From: Morinoia aosen
Taxonomy: Eukaryota > Arthropoda > Malacostraca > Amphipoda > Talitridae
Direction of reading: 5' to 3'
DNA length: 64,000 bases
Assembly: GCA_030386875.1 (NCBI GenBank)
Contig: CM059566.1
Location: 43,126,068 to 43,190,067 of the forward strand
The notes beneath the pieces were generated by a model. That model searched no databases and was not told where the DNA came from. It saw only the letters and a list, made by a program, of their open reading frames with translations. Both the position numbers and the translations under genes were made by a program. Positions 22,501-30,190 of the stretch are shown here, in pieces. The stretch's first letter is position 1. Each line of letters starts with the position of its first letter.

Positions 22501-25063
22501 AAATAGGACAAACCGCTCAAATAGGACAAACCGCTCAATTAGGACATACCGCTCAATTAGGACATACCGCTCAAATAGGACATACCGCTCAAATAGGACA
22601 TACCGCTCAAATAGGACATACCGCTCAAATAGGACATACCGCTCAAATAGGACATACCGCTCAAATAGGACATACCGCTCAAATAGGACATACCGCTCAA
22701 ATAGGACATACCGCTCAAATAGGACAAACCGCTCAAATAGGACAAACCGCTCAAATAGGACAAACCGCTCAAATAGGACAAACCGCTCAAATAGGACAAA
22801 CCGCTCAAATAGGACAAACCGCTCAAATAGGACAAACCGCTCAATTAGGACAAACCGCTCAATTAGGACAAACCGTTCAACTAGGACAAACCGCTCAATT
22901 AGGACAAACCGTTCAATTAAGACAAACCGCTCAATTAGGACAAACCGCTCAAATAGGACAAACCGTTCAATTAGGACAAACCGCTCAATTAGGACAAACC
23001 GTTCAATTAGGACAAACCGCTCAATTAGGACAAACCGTTCAACTAGGACAAACCGCTCAATTAGGACAAACCGCTCAATTAGGACAAACCGCTCAATTAG
23101 GACAAACCGGGCTTTTCTAGCGAAGATAGACTGTAGTTGATACACATTCGATGTTCCTAGCGATCAATCGTCTTCTGTCCTGTTGAAAGTACATTATTTA
23201 TTATCTGTTCACATTGCAACTGTGGAATTTATAATTCATGTCCTGCAATCAAAATTATGCCGAGATTCTACTACAAAAAAATTCAACTGCTAAGTTTCAG
23301 AACAGTCAACGCTTGTTACGACAGGAAAGTAGTTAACTTAGTCCTCATTTGAGGAAAATTAATTTGGCCAAATTATATGGTACCATTTTCTTTGAACACC
23401 AATGTAGTTAGGTGAGATTGGAAAAGATAATAAAACTCGCTTTTTATCTTAGAAACCAGTGTGAAGGACTTTAAAAACGGAAATAACATTTTCAGACGAG
23501 GGTCTCTGCATGGAGTCATAATGACACAAACGATCAATATAGTGAAATTTCAGTGATTCTAGACTATAGTACCAGAGTAACTTACATGCCAACCAGACAT
23601 AACCCAACTTGAGAATTTCTATGCTTAACCGTTCTCCACATGAAATTCGACTAGAGACTTATGCTACACGTATTCTTATAGTCATTATTAAGACTGCTAT
23701 TATCTTTAAACTCTTGCAGCCTCCCTACGGTGTAATAGATGCTCACGTTTTGAAGCATGTCTACCTCTCAAAAATTTTGATGTTGCATCTTGTTGTGAGA
23801 TTATGTCTGCACAGAGAAAACTAAGTTCATAATATTCATTGTGGTGCTGAAACGAACAGGAGCTTACATAACTTTTCAAGAGCTTTCGAGAAGTTATAGC
23901 GCACATGAACAACTGTTTTTGAAAAATAAAAATAAAAACTCCGAAAGAGGTGCATTACATGCATATTTCACTAAGGTATTCGATGCATACCTTCTAGATT
24001 GCAAATATGCATTACAGATATGTTTTACGCGGGTGAAAATGGATTTTTACGCGGATGAAGACGAAAGCTTGTTGTTCAAAATTTCGAGTTTCGAACTCAC
24101 CAGGGGCTAGAGGACAGCACACCATGCGCAGCAAGCCTCTCCTGCCACATATTTGGTCTGAGAAAGTTTCAGGCCCAGAATTCCTCCTCCGTGGAGGGCA
24201 GTCGGAGATGAGGGTACATCTCCCCTTCTGGCCGCTGCGCGATATGGTGCAGTCACGCGAGGGCGAGTCTGTCGAGCCTGGGAATACCAAGCCTGGGCAA
24301 AGAATTTTCTCGATATTAACTTTTATCTTTTTATAACTTTGTCTTTCCAACTCTTAACTGTGATAAATTCCAATTGAACTCCTAAAAACTATATTAGTTA
24401 TTAACTTTCAATTGATTTGTTGTACGTAAATATGCTTTAAAAATGAACTTAGTTTATTTACTCATTTAAAGAACTATATCAATTAATTTTATTGTGTATT
24501 GATATACTAAATAAACTTTAACTGTGCATTTAAAAGCTACATACATGTTAACTTTGCAGCGAAAAACTAGATGCATTTCAATTGTTCATTGACGAACTCG
24601 ATTAATTTAAAAAAAAATCTTGAGAACTTAATACTCTAAGAATGTCAAATTGAGTAAAATTTTTAAAGCTATTTAAACCAGTATGCAACCATTACAAATA
24701 AAATTAATAGCCTTTTAAACTTTCATCTCATGTGAAATAGAACGATCTTGTGGCATTAAAAAATAAGACAAGTAAATTTCAATCACCAATACTTTTATCA
24801 TAAGTAAATTTAACGTAACCCCGTTCTTGTAACGCACGAGGTTCTTCTTAAATATCGGCCAAAATGTATCAAATGACATTCTCATTTCATGAACAAATAT
24901 CATCAATACATAAATGTACAAATGGGTCTTTGGTTTCATTTCATTATTTCATAGACATTCTAAGTAACCTCACACATTCAAATAGCTTCTCACCTTGACT
25001 CGACACATGATGGAAGGATAGCGAGACTCCCACTACAACACTGAGCCACGGCACGGAAACCAT
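4410..25063 (-). CDS. clip-domain trypsin-like serine protease, 8 coding exons
   Basis: Secreted zymogen of the arthropod haemolymph type. Coding exons, in transcript order: 25063-24994, 24292-24101, 14159-13882, 11039-10933, 10300-10123, 6954-6855, 5478-5306, 4583-4410. All junctions are GT-AG and phases agree (1,1,0,2,0,1,0), giving 423 residues. Residues 1-23 form a signal peptide. The clip domain has Cys38, 49, 55, 72, 82 and 83. Cys89-Gly90 is the usual tether to the catalytic chain. A linker ends in Arg164, followed by IVAGG, a tryptic activation site. The catalytic triad is His211 (TAAHC), Asp262 (HDLAL) and Ser369 (GDSGGP). Asp363, six residues before the serine, predicts trypsin-like cleavage after Arg or Lys. 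Position 215 (chymotrypsin numbering) is Gln in VVSQG instead of the common Trp. The clip domain puts it with clotting, prophenoloxidase-activating and Toll-pathway proteases; which of these it is cannot be told here. An alternative exon 3 lies at 17583-17725. Confidence 0.9.
5306..5478 (-). CDS. protease coding exon 7 (S1 pocket)
   Basis: Acceptor ATGTACAG, donor TGCCAG|GTAGGC. It encodes [23 protein letters not shown] and VDSCQ, with Asp363 at the base of the specificity pocket. The intron falls just before GDSGGP. Confidence 0.9.
5646..5755. repeat. ~110-bp dispersed repeat, copy 1
   Basis: TTCAACTAATACGATGTTTG followed by GATGATGTCGT, shared in order with 25897-26010. It lies in protease intron 6. 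The class is unknown. Confidence 0.55.
6526..6837 (+). mobile_element. Helitron-like non-autonomous element, copy 1
   Basis: It begins A|TCTTAC and TTAATACCCGTGG. It ends with a short hairpin (CCCGTC, ATTTTT loop, GGCAGG) followed by GTGTACACTAG, as Helitrons end in a hairpin and CTRR. There is no coding part. The base after CTAG is G, not the expected T, which lowers certainty. Confidence 0.5.
6855..6954 (-). CDS. protease coding exon 6
   Basis: Acceptor TTTTCCTTCAG, donor TTTG|GTGAGT, phase 1. It encodes APICLPW, whose Cys pairs with the pro-region Cys-Gly in clip proteases, and VKITGWGAT, the conserved GWG turn. Confidence 0.9.
7180..7545 (-). repeat. ~330-bp dispersed family copy
   Basis: Matches the 1.9-kb copy in reverse: CTCCCTAACGATAC at one end, then GTGCTGAAAA-like and CAGTGAAC segments, and CCCATAGATGCAGCAG at the other. 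It lies in protease intron 5. Confidence 0.65.
7774..8205. repeat. tandem array: 26-bp unit in two 216-bp blocks
   Basis: Units like ACGAGGTGTACTAATAGACA plus AACTAT repeat about 16 times. Seven units of 26 bp plus one of 34 bp form a 216-bp block that occurs twice (7774 and 7990), with matching variants at matching places. It lies in protease intron 5. Confidence 0.82.
8277..8400. repeat. paired intronic repeat, copy a
   Basis: CGGACATGGGTACATGGGAT and AAAATAGAG, then a CCGG-containing segment and ACAAAATATTGG, matching 8936-9062 in order. Class unknown. Confidence 0.45.
8636..8705. repeat. AT-rich TA/CA microsatellite
   Basis: Degenerate TATATG, TACACA and ATATAT runs in protease intron 5. 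Confidence 0.6.
8936..9062. repeat. paired intronic repeat, copy b
   Basis: CGGACATGTGTACGTGGGAT and AAAATGGAG, then GGCCGG and ACAAAATTTGG, parallel to 8277-8400. Confidence 0.45.
9907..10049. repeat. tandem array, alternating 27- and 42-bp units
   Basis: The unit core AGAGTAGGATTAAAAAATC is followed alternately by AACCAACC or GACCAGATCAAGCAAA; the pair occurs twice. The array ends about 70 bases downstream of the donor of exon 5. Confidence 0.75.
10123..10300 (-). CDS. protease coding exon 5 (catalytic Asp)
   Basis: Acceptor CTGCTCGCAG, donor ACAAGG|GTGAGT. It encodes VRLGEHD, VVVHPDY and HDLALIKV; the Asp of HDLAL is Asp262 of the triad. A short tandem array (9907-10049) starts about 70 bases into the following intron. 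Confidence 0.9.
10933..11039 (-). CDS. protease coding exon 4 (catalytic His)
   Basis: Encodes ALLGHRLDG, a [12 protein letters not shown] segment and VLTAAHC with the catalytic His211. Acceptor GGGTCCAG, donor CTCGG|GTGAGC, phase 2. The Cys before the His and the Cys after it form the conserved loop disulfide of S1 proteases. Confidence 0.9.
11880..12180 (-). repeat. ~330-bp dispersed family copy
   Basis: Reverse copy in protease intron 3, diverged. CTTCCCTAAGCGCAACAA, CACCATTTAGAATGG and GGCCTTCCTAGCCTCCAG mark it. Confidence 0.6.
12858..13207 (-). repeat. ~330-bp dispersed family copy
   Basis: Reverse copy in intron 3. GCCTCCCTAACCACAACAA, CACAATTTAGTATG, CAGTGAACCGAAAAAAG and AATTCCCATAGAT appear in the family order. 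Confidence 0.68.
13882..14159 (-). CDS. protease coding exon 3 (version 3b), linker and activation site
   Basis: Acceptor GTTTGCCAG, phase 1 in, phase 0 out at CCGTGGATG|GTGGGT. It encodes ECGRIIAP, a basic 70-residue linker, then [10 protein letters not shown] and HPWM, which runs into ALLG of exon 4. The linker holds many Arg and Lys residues, so further processing sites are possible. Confidence 0.85.
14462..14747 (-). repeat. ~330-bp dispersed family copy
   Basis: Reverse copy just upstream of exon 3b, in intron 2. It ends with the palindromic ATACAATAGTCGTAT motif that other copies share. Confidence 0.65.
15380..15710 (-). repeat. ~330-bp dispersed family copy
   Basis: Diverged reverse copy in intron 2: TTAGCCTCCCAATCTACAAC, CAGTGAACCGAGAGAAGATG and AAAACCTCACATTTCGCCCC. 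Confidence 0.58.
16190..16500 (-). repeat. ~330-bp dispersed family copy
   Basis: Well preserved reverse copy in intron 2 between exons 3a and 3b, running from TTTTAGCCTCCCTTAACC to CTGGGAGCGCTAAT. Confidence 0.68.
17583..17725 (-). CDS. alternative protease exon 3 (version 3a), activation region
   Basis: This 143-base stretch is open and has an AG acceptor (ACGACAG) and a GT donor (ATG|GTACGT). Entered in phase 1 it reads Asp-Cys-Gly, then a Ser/Thr-rich linker, then [11 protein letters not shown], and ends SSSWPWM in phase 0. The regular exon 3 likewise begins Glu-Cys-Gly and ends HPWM with the same phases, so either can join exon 2 to exon 4; using both would break the frame. The isoform would be 378 residues long, with a linker 45 residues shorter and Ser instead of Arg before VVGG. 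Alternatively it is a decaying duplicate or belongs to another transcript. That it is a homologous exon is strongly supported; that it is used is inference. Confidence 0.72.
20165..20695 (+). mobile_element. Helitron-like non-autonomous element, copy 2
   Basis: Begins A|TCTAACC and TAATACCCGTTG. It ends with hairpin CCCGTC/GGCGGG and GTGCACACCAG|T. It shares the copy 1 body (GTCCGCTTCT, GAGTTTCACCAGTGC, GTTAGTCATCC-like) and carries an extra 250 bases between two GTCCGCTTCT blocks. Confidence 0.52.
20339..20390 (+). repeat. degenerate TTAGG-like patch
   Basis: GGATAGGTTTGGTTAGATTA and further TAGG/GTTAG words in about 50 bases. It resembles the arthropod telomere word but is degenerate, and it sits inside Helitron-like copy 2. 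Confidence 0.4.
21241..23109. repeat. 18-bp minisatellite, ~104 units
   Basis: The unit AATTAGGACAAACCGCTC repeats without spacers for about 1.87 kb in protease intron 2. Variants form blocks: GTTAGG units first (about 8), a long homogeneous AATTAGG block (about 48), ACATACC and AAATAGG blocks occurring twice in the same order about 300 bp apart, then a mixed end with GTTC variants. The period is a multiple of three and the unit lacks stops in several frames, so both strands show reading frames of about 650 codons (TNRSIR-type and ERFVLI-type hexapeptides). I take these as by-products of the repeat, not genes. Confidence 0.93.
24101..24292 (-). CDS. protease coding exon 2 (clip domain)
   Basis: Encodes the whole clip domain with spacing C-x10-C-x5-C-x16-C-x9-CC, ending in CCPLAP. 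The acceptor is TTTGCCCAG and the donor CCTG|GTGAGT, phase 1. That phase accepts either version of exon 3: G|AG gives Glu-Cys-Gly, G|AC gives Asp-Cys-Gly. A second possible acceptor 13 bases further in keeps a compatible reading but has a weaker pyrimidine tract. Confidence 0.85.
24994..25063 (-). CDS. protease coding exon 1 (signal peptide)
   Basis: Starts at ATG 25063-25061 and encodes a 23-residue hydrophobic leader beginning [12 protein letters not shown]. It ends CAAG|GTGAGA in phase 1, which joins G|GC to exon 2. A clean acceptor (TTTCAG) lies 14 bases before the ATG, so an upstream non-coding exon is expected. Confidence 0.82.
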
Positions 25064-25666
25064 TGCTTCACTTGGTTCTGAAATTAGTAAAAACGTCGGA
25101 TTATTACTTGACTCAATCCTGCAGTGTATGCTGAAAGAATCCCTCACTTATTCAATGGCTAAAATGGCATCCAAGAGTCTAAGTTACAATTCCCGACTCT
25201 CAGCCTTAATCTTAAATTAAAATCCGACTTGACTCAGAAAATAATAGTCCAAAACATGACGATGTTGACATTAGCATTTTTCCATGCTAATAAAAGCATA
25301 ATTACAAATCCGAAAAACATAGCAAAACTATGAAACGTAAAAATTTCAAACATTTTCAGAACTAGTAGCGCTAACTCAGAAATATGTTTCTAGCTCTAGC
25401 GTGAACTGAAAAGAACCTGCTAAATAACAATATGCCTCCAGCAGAGCAAGAATCGCACGTAAAACGAAAGTTGATAAAATATGCTTCCAGATCAGTAAAA
25501 TACTTTCTTAATGGTTATCGAAGTAAAATATTGACAGTCTGGAACTGCAATCAATTATTGTGGGCTCCTGTATAAATTATTAAATCAACAGTTGAGACGT
25601 CCAGTACTTGTCAGCCAAGCTTCTTCAATAATCCGGTACGGACGACGCACACACTCCTCAACTTAC

Positions 25667-25748
25667 CGATCCCAACTGCGATAGAAGACTACCGCTTGCA
25701 CCGCTGCCATACCTGCGTTTTCCGGTCATACAAGGTTAAGAGTACTGC
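25667..25748 (-). promoter_or_regulatory. likely non-coding first exon and start site of the protease gene
   Basis: A strong donor, ATCG|GTAAGT, lies at 25667/25666 on the minus strand, and the coding ATG is preceded by an acceptor with exon start at 25077. Together they predict a 5' untranslated exon. An initiator-like GGCAGTAC near 25747 could mark its start. No TATA box is evident. The donor is seen; the 5' edge is a guess. Confidence 0.4.
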
Positions 25749-26330
25749 CCAACATTGCGGTGACGCCAGACGTAAAAATTAAATCAGGAAATTTTTCGAC
25801 AATTTCACCAATAAAGCTGGTACAGCCGATTATCAAGTTTTGCGACTTAATCTTTTGCTAACTACAACTTGTGCGGCTTAGAATTAGAAACGTTTTTCAA
25901 CTAATACGATGTTTGATTCAAATTGTGAACTGGCAAGAACTGGAACCAATTTTTATCCGTACAAGGTAAAGTTCACAAAAGATGATGTCGTGTAGCTCAA
26001 ATGCAAATGATATGCTACCTTATTCCCTAGAGAGAAATAATGACCTTTTCTATTCTATGCTGAAATATTAAATATTTCAGCGAAATATTAAATTTTGCTT
26101 GTAATAAACAAATTCGATTTAGCCTCCTGGGAGTTCAAGCTGCATCAGAAAATCTTCATGATATTAAATTTCTGTCAGAGACTATTTAATATGGAATAAG
26201 CCACCGTGAACAAAATAACATGGTATCCTAATTCGAAAATTTTGTTGAGTGATGCTTCAAAATTCAATCAACTTCTAAGGTCATTTCAAAATACACAGCA
26301 CGTAACCTATCATGAAATATGACAAATATG
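25749..26330. other. intergenic, upstream of the protease gene
   Basis: AT-rich. It contains the second copy of the 110-bp dispersed repeat (25897-26010). Nothing else is seen. Confidence 0.5.
25897..26010. repeat. ~110-bp dispersed repeat, copy 2
   Basis: Same order of blocks as 5646-5755: TTCAACTAATACGATGTTTG, TTGTGAA, AAGTTCACA, GATGATGTCGT. It lies upstream of the protease gene. Confidence 0.55.
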
Positions 26331-26706
26331 TTGTAACACTTCATAGGAAATTAGATGGGTCCTTTATAAAAAATATACAAAAACGGAAACTAAACTAAAT
26401 CATTGGGTGTACAGGGGCACGGCAATTTGATCGGTGTTGAGCTGCGGTCTATGTTTGGTTATATAAAGGGATTCTAAAATTCTAATATCTGACTCCTGAG
26501 CTGATCCTATGATTTCAAAGCTGATCATAGGATCAGCTCAGGAGTCAGATATTAGAATTTTAGAATCCCTTTATATAACCAAACATAGACCGCAGCTCAA
26601 CACCGATCAAATTGCCGTGCCCCTGTACACCCAATGATTTAGTTTAGTTTCCGTTTTCATATATTTTTTATAAAGGGCCCATCTAATTTCCTATGAATTG
26701 TTACAA
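26331..26706. repeat. 376-bp near-perfect palindrome
   Basis: Two arms of 183 bp (26331-26513 and 26524-26706) flank a 10-base centre. The arms differ at only about five positions, all in the outer third. The outer ends read TTGTAACACTTCATAGG against CCTATGAATTGTTACAA. There is no coding part and no clear target-site duplication. It may be a fold-back element or a recent inverted duplication, and it could fold into a long hairpin RNA if transcribed. Confidence 0.92.
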
Positions 26707-27554
26707 GGTTTTTTTTGAATACTTTGTAATTTTGATGACAAAAATGTTAATATAGTTTCCTAATGTGGAACAACAGAGCCTTTTACAATAAAATCTGACC
26801 GCACGCTCTTCTTCGTTATGTTCTACAATACAAACACAATGAAATCTTGTTGCAATTCGCATCAGTCAACAAAATTTCACTTCTCACCTCCAATTGACTA
26901 AAACTTCTGAAGTACTCGTAAAAATATAAAACCTTGGGTAGGAAAAGCGTGCAAGAGAAAGTAGCTTCCAGTGTCCGAGAGTCGGGCCAGCTACAGTGAA
27001 AACAACTGTTGCACACGAATTTTAGAAAAAATTAGCGTCTTCTTGACTGGGAACTATCAGCCGCTTGAAAGATGGTAATAACTTGCCCTCTAAATCCGTT
27101 TCAAAGTCATTTGGAGGGCAGATAAAGTTCCGCTTAGATTTCGATGACATGTTTTATAAGAGATTGACTCATAAAATTTGAATATATTTCCAAAGTTGGA
27201 GTATGTTGTTAAAATTTCATATACGGCTCTTAATGTGTAGAAAAGTTTATCAGAAAATTATTTTATAAGTTTTTACAAGCCTTTCATTCTTTACTAACTG
27301 ATTCTTGCACAACCCGTGACAAATAATGTTTATTTAGTCCAAACTAAATGAAAAATTCATCAAACAGGTTTTAAAAAATGGAAAGGCTTATAAACACTAC
27401 TAACAATATCAATTTGTAGATGGTGAAATTTTTTTAACACAATAGCGAACTAACGGCATTTTTTCTGAGTCCCTCGTAAAAGTTTATTGAAAAAAAAGTG
27501 AGATATTTGTTTAAAAGTCAAGGTTTTAGGTAGCCCACAGTGTGACCATACTTA

Positions 27555-27688
27555 TCACTTGCTCATGTAGTAGTCGCCAAAGGTGGCGCCCGAAGTCAGT
27601 TCCTGGAACCGAATGACGTCGCCGGCTTCAGTTCTCGCTAAATCCCCTAAAGATGATTGCACCACCGATGATTTTCCTGGTCTCAGAA
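27555..27688 (-). pseudogene. orphan cuticle-protein exon (third family member)
   Basis: A frame with acceptor CTTGAG at 27690-27689 reads LRPGKSSVVQ, then EAGDVIRFQELTSGATFGDY, then YMSK and a stop at 27557-27555. The segment matches the start of the chitin-binding region in both cuticle proteins here (VKILQ...GGAFG and RILSF...DGANFGH). The C-terminal half, with the aromatic G-F-x-x-Y block, proline-rich tail and FDYPA motif, is not found downstream. A GT (AA|GTGATA) at the stop could once have been a donor. Most likely a truncated gene or a stranded exon. Confidence 0.45.
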
Positions 27689-28568
27689 CTCAAGTCAGAC
27701 TTCAGTACTAAACGTGGGAAAATCCCACGATAAATTAACGAAAATAAGATAGCGTAGATCAATTTGCTTCATCACTGAGAGGAAGAATATCAATTCTGTT
27801 TCCAGCGCGACTACAGAAATTTCGGAGAAGATAATTATTTCGATTAAGGGTAAAATAATTCGCTCGAAAGATTTTAGCAAAATTGTTTCACTTTATAATT
27901 TCATTTTATTTTTAACGATGCCATCGCAATTGTTCAAAGTAGTTAAACATATTTGCCATAAAACAGTTCATAAAAATTGATTTTTTGAGGGACCGTGAAC
28001 TTCCAAGCGAGAGCTAACAGAAGTCGATGCCTCTGTTACAACATACAATACCCTTATAAAGATGCAATGTGATGGTTCCTAAAATTTCTTACCTGGGTGA
28101 CCAACTCATAATAAAATTCGTCGTTAATAACAAAGAAATGAGATCAAAGTTTGCTTCAACTAGTTTTTGTAACTTCGTGGTTTGTTTTAAAAAGTCATTA
28201 GGAAGTGATTGAATATTTTGAAGAGAAAATTCGCAAGACGATTTAAAAACAGTTTGTTAACACTTACTTAGAAGTGTTCCAGATTGATCAACACATAATG
28301 TTTACCTATCGAAAACCTGAAGATATTTAAGAAAATTTTCAAAATTGAGCAATGAATATTTCTCCCTATGCAAATTTATGAGTAGTCAATTTGGAAGTAA
28401 AATGACTGATTAATTTATTCATTTTAAGATACATCTCGCGAATCAAATCCACTAAATTAAAATATTCTGCTCTTTTGCGGTGGAATTTCACCCTTGCAAA
28501 CTTCAGGCATGAGAGCAAAAATTTCAAACTCAGATCATTTGTTCAAATCTTACAAGGTTAATTCTCAC

Positions 28569-28614
28569 CTGTCACAAAGAATAACTTGAGCAATATGTTT
28601 TTCACTTCGTCCAT
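28569..28614 (-). CDS. possible signal-peptide exon for the orphan cuticle exon
   Basis: ATG at 28614 opens MDEVKNILLKLFFVT, short and hydrophobic, then a good donor, ACAG|GTGAGA, in phase 1. That phase fits the acceptor at 27688 (G|TT, Val) or one at 27646 (G|GG, Gly). It is longer than the four-codon first exons of the other two cuticle genes. An upstream in-frame ATG exists at 28656. Speculative. Confidence 0.25.
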
Positions 28615-30056
28615 CTTCTTCGCGTTCTTAATCTTGCAAGTCATACGTACAGCCATCAAAACAGGTTGTTCGTCGTCATCGTATCAAAAAACTAAGACTG
28701 CTTTCTCAAATATGTTTTAAAGCTTCGAACCTACTGCCTGACAGGGATGTTTCTCCACAAAGCCTCGAAAATTGATAGAATCAATGTCAGGAAACTGGAA
28801 ATGCGGTAAGATTGGCATACCTAATGGAAAAGAGCTCGTATTAATGTAGAATTGCATTATTCAGAGCCCTTTGGTTTATGTACTTTTATAACACAATTTC
28901 TAGATGCTAGATCGCGTGCGCGCGTTTGCAAAACATAAAGGTACTACGGGTGTTTATGATACACAGTCAATTTTTTATTCGCCTTCTTTATTGTGTTTTA
29001 CGGAAGGAACAAAACTTATCCCAAACGGGAATTGCCTGAAATTTTATAAAAATTTCTTCTTCATGGTAGACGTCTGATTGTTTCAATATATTCCACTGAG
29101 TAATTGTACTTCGCAAATGGAACCGATACAAATTGTCTTGGAAAAAACTGTTGATATGGTTGTCAGATAATTTAACACCTCAACTCACTACTAGCATGAT
29201 AGTTGTGAGCACCGTGCAAGATCTGTTTTTAAGCCTTTGGCCTTTTAATCCTAGATCAATGAAAAGCTGTTTCACACTATAATAGAAAAAAGAAACACAG
29301 CTCAATTCTCTAACAAGCAAAATTGTGCCATAGAGTCAACATGGAATCATTTAAGTGAACATCCTTTTCGCCGCGACGAGGTATCTCTCACGAGTAAATA
29401 CAACAAAGTTTTTCTCAAGGGAATTGTCCCTGCATGGTCTCACATGAGCCTGTCGTTCTGTTCGCATGCTCATTTCTTTATCTCCTTAGTCGCCGGAAAG
29501 ACGATAAAATTTGTTATTCTTCTAAACAGTGGGAAAACCGGCGCTTTAAAATGAATGTTCGTACACTATATACAATTTCAACGCAGTATAAATCGATCGT
29601 AAATATTCAATGCTGAGGAATTTATAACAGCTGAGGCAGAAATCCCTTCTTATTTCAGCTGGATATTCAGTTGAACAAAACTGTCTGAGCGAAGGAATCT
29701 TTACAAAAGCCTAATCATAAAAATGGCCGTAGACTTGGAAGTTTACACACAGGATATGGTAGAAGAAACTGAGTTATGGATGATATTTGCTACCTGTGTA
29801 AGTCTGTCATTCCCCATTAAGTCATACATGCTGTATAAAAACAAGTGCAGCTAAGATTGCAACAACAGTGAGAGAGCTCCACCTGTGTTCACGGCCTTGC
29901 TGTCTAAAGGACAAAGTATCGTTTCTTTCTCGAATGTAGAAAATTGCGCATTATCTTGTCATTTCAAACATTTTACTACGGTTGATAAGAATCGCGACAG
30001 TAACAAAATGCGATCTTCATGGGAAGCAGTAAGATGCAAGAGAATATTTATTGTAA

Positions 30057-30190
30057 TCTATACTATATTAAGAGCCGCGTCCGTCCGTTCGTCCGTCCGT
30101 CTGTCTGTCCGAAGCCAGCCTGCAGTGTGAGATGAGCGTATCTGTGATACAAGCTCCAGCCCTATATATTTTGACGGGCCGTGTTCACGC
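30057..30190 (+). mobile_element. Helitron-like fragment
   Basis: Begins A|TCTATACTATATTAAGAGC, a typical Helitron left end, followed by a CGTCCGTCCG/CTGTCTGTCC stutter. It then has GACGGGCCGTGTTCACGCGG, close to the right ends at 6.8 and 20.7 kb. The true right border is not clear. Confidence 0.42.

Larger units (their letters stand above)
14160..24100 (-). other. protease intron 2 (9.9 kb)
   Basis: Besides alternative exon 3a it holds three copies of the roughly 330-bp family, the 18-bp array (21241-23109), one Helitron-like copy (20165-20695) and a TTAGG-like patch near 20.36 kb. The rest, including 17.8-20.1 kb and 23.1-24.1 kb, is AT-rich sequence in which I see nothing else. Confidence 0.6.

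Noticed and set aside
22269-22844. Minus-strand frames of repeated [12 protein letters not shown]
   Set aside because: Further frames of the same 18-bp array; not genes.
21181-23145. Open frames of 654 (minus) and 647 (plus) codons made of hexapeptide repeats
   Set aside because: They follow automatically from an 18-bp repeat without stops. They lie in an intron, have no domain, and both strands are open alike.
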